A stretch of 15,513 nucleotides of DNA, taken from positions 1-15,513 of the forward strand of contig JALWEW010000034.1 of the NCBI GenBank assembly GCA_027039295.1, read 5' to 3'. This document shows, in pieces, positions 12,983-15,513 of the stretch (position 1 is the first letter of the stretch; the number at the start of each line of letters is the position of its first letter). The notes below the pieces were generated by a model. The model ran no database searches, was not told the origin of the DNA, and was given only the letters and a program-made list of their open reading frames with translations. This DNA comes from Acidilobaceae archaeon (GTDB lineage Archaea; Thermoproteota; Thermoprotei_A; Sulfolobales; Acidilobaceae). The translations under genes were made by a program, and so were the position numbers.

Positions 12983-14289
12983 AGGTCAGGCCTCCACGAG
13001 GCTTCAGGGACTTCACGCCTGACATAATGATACTGAGAAAGGACCTCATCGCGAGGTTAGAGAACGTCTTCAGGAGGTATGGGTACGACCCAATAGACAC
13101 CCCAGCCCTGGAGTACTGGGAGACCCTTGCGGGCAAGTATGGGGAGGAGGCGGAGAACAGGCTCATCTGGAGGTTCAGGGATCCGTGGAGCGGCCGCGAG
13201 TACGCTCTTAGGTACGATCTCACCGTGCCCCTAGCGCGCTTTATAGCATCGCACAGGGACATCACTCTACCCTTCAAGAGATACCACATAGGCCCGGTCT
13301 GGAGGCATGAGGAGCCCCAAAGAGGGCGATACAGGGAGTTCTATCAGTGCGACGCAGATGTTGTTGGGAGCCCTTACCCAGAGGCGGATGCGGAGATCGT
13401 AAACCTAGCAGTTGACGCTCTTAAGGCGCTCGGCTTCGAGAATGGCTTCGAGGTCAGGATAAACGACAGGAGGCTTCTAAGAGGTATCTACGAGATTGAC
13501 CTGGGCGTCAGCGATCCTATCCCTCTCTATAGGGCGATAGACAAGCTCGACAAGATAGGCGTGGAGGGCGTCAAGAGAGAATTGGAGAGGCTAGGCCTTG
13601 CTCGAGGAGTAGTAGAGAAGGTGCTTGACCTCATAACGATTAAGATGCCGCTCCGCGACGGTATAGCCGAGATCAGGTCGCGCTATGGTAATGCTAATAA
13701 CCACGTGAGAGAAGCACTGGACCACCTAGATGAGATGGCCTCATATATAAAGGGCGATGCCAGCATAGTGCTTGACATGAGCCTCGTGAGGGGGCTGGAT
13801 TACTATACTGGTCCTATAGTGGAGGTCGTGCTTAGAGAGCCCCGTATAGGCAGCGTCGCTGGCGGAGGTAGGTATGATAACCTCATAGGCATATTCCTTG
13901 GTAAGAGCATACCAGCTACCGGCATCAGCATAGGGATAGAGCGGATTATCGATGCTGGCCTCGAGTTAGGTATCTACAACCTCTCGAGGAAGACATATAC
14001 GCAAGTCCAAGTGATAGTCCTTGATAGAGCCACTTACCACTACGCCTGGCGGGTTGCTGACACCATTAGGAGCCTTGGCTACAACGTCTCGGTAGACCTG
14101 GCTCGACTAAGCGAGAAGGCCCAGAAGAAGAAGGCTAGAAGACTCGGTATCAAAGTACTCGCCTTCATCGGGGCCCAGGAGGAGAGGGCTGGAACAGTCA
14201 CATTCTATAATACTGAGACGGGTGAGAGAGCCACCGTCTCGCTCTCGGAGACGAAGCTGGGGAGCATTCTAGACAAATTTGTGGGCTAG
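12979..14289 (+). CDS. hisS: Histidyl-tRNA synthetase
   Basis: This 436-residue class II synthetase charges tRNA(His) with histidine. Motifs in order: RPPRGFRDFTP at 4-14 near the N-terminus; LRYDLTVPLARF at 77-88 (motif 1 region); RYHIGPVWRHEEPQRGRYRE at 101-120 with FYQCDADVVG (motif 2); LVRGLDYYTGPIVEV at 269-283 (HisA); AGGGRYDNLIG at 294-304 (HisB); and GISIGIERI at 315-323 (motif 3). The C-terminal anticodon-binding domain starts near residue 343 (VQVIVLD) and ends with a predicted strand and helix. Length is typical for the archaeal enzyme. The start is TTG at 12979, four bases after a GGGAGGGG tract, and shares TTGA with the ATPase stop, so a housekeeping enzyme is translated behind a transporter. 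Confidence 0.98.
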   Translation: MKVRPPRGFRDFTPDIMILRKDLIARLENVFRRYGYDPIDTPALEYWETLAGKYGEEAENRLIWRFRDPWSGREYALRYDLTVPLARFIASHRDITLPFKRYHIGPVWRHEEPQRGRYREFYQCDADVVGSPYPEADAEIVNLAVDALKALGFENGFEVRINDRRLLRGIYEIDLGVSDPIPLYRAIDKLDKIGVEGVKRELERLGLARGVVEKVLDLITIKMPLRDGIAEIRSRYGNANNHVREALDHLDEMASYIKGDASIVLDMSLVRGLDYYTGPIVEVVLREPRIGSVAGGGRYDNLIGIFLGKSIPATGISIGIERIIDAGLELGIYNLSRKTYTQVQVIVLDRATYHYAWRVADTIRSLGYNVSVDLARLSEKAQKKKARRLGIKVLAFIGAQEERAGTVTFYNTETGERATVSLSETKLGSILDKFVG

Positions 14290-14342
14290 CGCCATGAGAG
14301 AATTGTAGTGTGTAGTAGGACATCTATGGTAAGTGGAGAATG

Positions 14343-14350
14343 TTTTTAAA
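14343..14350 (+). promoter_or_regulatory. TATA box of ppsA
   Basis: TTTTTAAA lies with its centre about 29 bases before the GTG at 14376, the spacing expected when transcription begins at or within a few bases of the start codon. The T5 tract may also help end transcripts from hisS, whose stop is about 55 bases upstream. The 86-base gap holds nothing else recognised. Confidence 0.7.
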
Positions 14351-14375
14351 GGATTAGGGACCCCCCGCTCATCGG

Positions 14376-15513
14376 GTGAACCTTTTGTATGGAAAGCCAC
14401 TCATCATCTGGTTAGATGACGATAGAGCGCTTGACCAAATGTTAGCTGGTGGGAAGGCAGTTGGCCTGGCAAGGCTGGTGAAGGCTGGAATACCAGTACC
14501 CCCAGGTTTCATTGTTACGAGCGAGGCCTACCGGCTCTTCGTGGAGGAGACCGGGATAGCATCCTACATCTATAATGTGATAGACGAGATAATACAAACA
14601 GGCTCGCCTAGTGAGTACGAGAAGGCAGCTGAACTCATAAGATCGAAGTTTATGAGGAGCACCATGCCGCATGTGCTCCACGAGGCTATCATAAGCGCCT
14701 ACAGGGAGCTGGCCAAGAGGATAGGAGTCGAGAGGCCGAGGGTGGCTGTTAGGAGCAGTGCCACAGTCGAGGATCTGCCTGAAGCCAGCTTCGCTGGGCA
14801 GCAGGACACGTATCTAAACATAGTGGGCGAGGAGGAGCTTGTAGAGCACGTTAAGAGGGTCTGGGCCAGCCTGTGGACAGCGAGGGCGCTAAGCTATAGG
14901 GACTCGCTCAATATAGAGCATGAAAAGGCTTTCATGGCAGTCCTAGTCCAGAAGATGGTTAACTCGAGGAGCGCGGGTGTAATGTTCACAGTGCACCCCG
15001 TCACAGGCGAGCGCGACAAGATAGTTATCGAGAGCGCATGGGGCCTAGGAGAATACGTTGTTGCAGGTAAGGTGACACCGGATCAGTTCATAGTAAGCAA
15101 GGACACCTTAGAGATAGTTGAGAGGAGGATACGACGCAAGGACAAGGCGCTATTCTATAATGACGAGGCTAGGGTTAACGTGGGGGTGGAGCTTCCATCC
15201 GACGAGAGCGACTTAGAAAAAATAGAGAAGCTCTTCCCATCAATAGCTAGGGTAATCAGGAAGTTCTCCATGTATGCTGAGAGCCCTAGCCTGAGCGACG
15301 ATGAGGTCAAGAGGCTAGCAGAGATAGGGTTGAAGATAGAGAAGCACTTCGGGAAGCCCGTCGACGTGGAGTGGGCAATCGACATGGACATTGAGGAGCC
15401 CAACAACATATTCGTAGTGCAGGCCAGGCCCGTTACGACACTCAAGGAAGAGAGCCGCCCAGCCGGAGAGGCCGGGGAAGAGGTAGGCAAAGTGATAGTT
15501 AAGGGTATACCGG
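14376..15513 (+). CDS. ppsA: Phosphoenolpyruvate synthase, N-terminal part (runs off the window)
   Basis: The frame is open from GTG at 14376 to the window end, giving 379 residues of a protein usually about 800 long. PpsA makes PEP from pyruvate and ATP, releasing AMP and phosphate, for gluconeogenesis. The ATP-binding (PPDK N-terminal) domain is clear: WLDDDRALDQMLAGGKAVGL near 12-31, VPPGFIVTSEAYRLF near 41-55, VAVRSSATVEDLPEASFAGQ at 123-142 with QDTYLN after it, AGVMFTVHPVTGE near 203-215, IESAWGLGEYVVAGKVTPD near 220-238, VEWAIDMD near 331-338 and VQARPVTT at 348-355. The phosphohistidine domain, normally beginning just after KVIVKGIP, lies beyond the window. The GTG start is favoured by the TATA spacing; TTG at 14385 is a shorter alternative. 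No good ribosome-binding site precedes GTG, in keeping with a leaderless mRNA. Confidence 0.95.
   Translation, partial: MNLLYGKPLIIWLDDDRALDQMLAGGKAVGLARLVKAGIPVPPGFIVTSEAYRLFVEETGIASYIYNVIDEIIQTGSPSEYEKAAELIRSKFMRSTMPHVLHEAIISAYRELAKRIGVERPRVAVRSSATVEDLPEASFAGQQDTYLNIVGEEELVEHVKRVWASLWTARALSYRDSLNIEHEKAFMAVLVQKMVNSRSAGVMFTVHPVTGERDKIVIESAWGLGEYVVAGKVTPDQFIVSKDTLEIVERRIRRKDKALFYNDEARVNVGVELPSDESDLEKIEKLFPSIARVIRKFSMYAESPSLSDDEVKRLAEIGLKIEKHFGKPVDVEWAIDMDIEEPNNIFVVQARPVTTLKEESRPAGEAGEEVGKVIVKGIP

Noticed and set aside
1..15513. Mobile elements, CRISPR arrays, phage genes, defence systems, rRNA or C/D-box sRNA genes
   Set aside because: No transposase, terminal repeats, repeat-spacer pattern, nuclease cassette or intergenic TGATGA/CTGA box pair was found on either strand.

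Overview
The window looks like chromosome from a hyperthermophilic crenarchaeon (Thermoprotei, most likely Desulfurococcales/Acidilobales-like). This is inferred from gene content and style: an Lhr-type helicase, the archaeal 8-oxoguanine glycosylase AGOG, an archaeal-type pentameric riboflavin synthase, Taw3 (wybutosine synthesis), a DUF211 protein and a probable DUF2192 protein. AGG/AGA arginine and ATA isoleucine codons dominate, TTG and GTG starts are common, and promoters look like archaeal TATA boxes. I cannot name the species. No insertion sequence, CRISPR array, rRNA, tRNA or phage gene is visible; this is ordinary, densely packed core chromosome.

Left part (1-6182): the 3' end of a radical SAM protein of the COG1031 type, then a 320-residue protein with two winged-helix-like modules, probably a regulator. 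The Lhr helicase gene follows and converges with, and overlaps by 20 bp, an HTH+CBS transcriptional regulator on the minus strand. A DUF2192-like gene lies upstream of that regulator on the same strand.

Middle part (6182-10234): a divergent promoter region with one symmetric TATA box separates the DUF2192-like gene from a tight six-gene plus-strand run: a divergent eIF2B/ribose-1,5-bisphosphate-isomerase-fold protein, a small signal/anchor membrane protein with four extracytoplasmic cysteines, ribB, ribC, AGOG glycosylase and DUF211. ATGA or longer overlaps join the first four genes. The two riboflavin genes together provide the ribulose-5-phosphate branch and the last step of riboflavin synthesis.

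The most unusual item is at 10321-10488 on the minus strand: a 55-residue open frame encoding a hyperacidic protein (37 Glu and 3 Asp of 55) with leucine and aromatic residues spaced through it. A candidate oligo-T terminator and a stem-loop lie between it and DUF211.

Right part (10584-15513): taw3, a FecCD/BtuC-type permease, its ATPase and hisS lie head to tail on the plus strand, the last three joined by overlaps, and no substrate-binding protein is present. A separate, strongly promoted and probably leaderless ppsA (phosphoenolpyruvate synthase) gene runs off the right edge.
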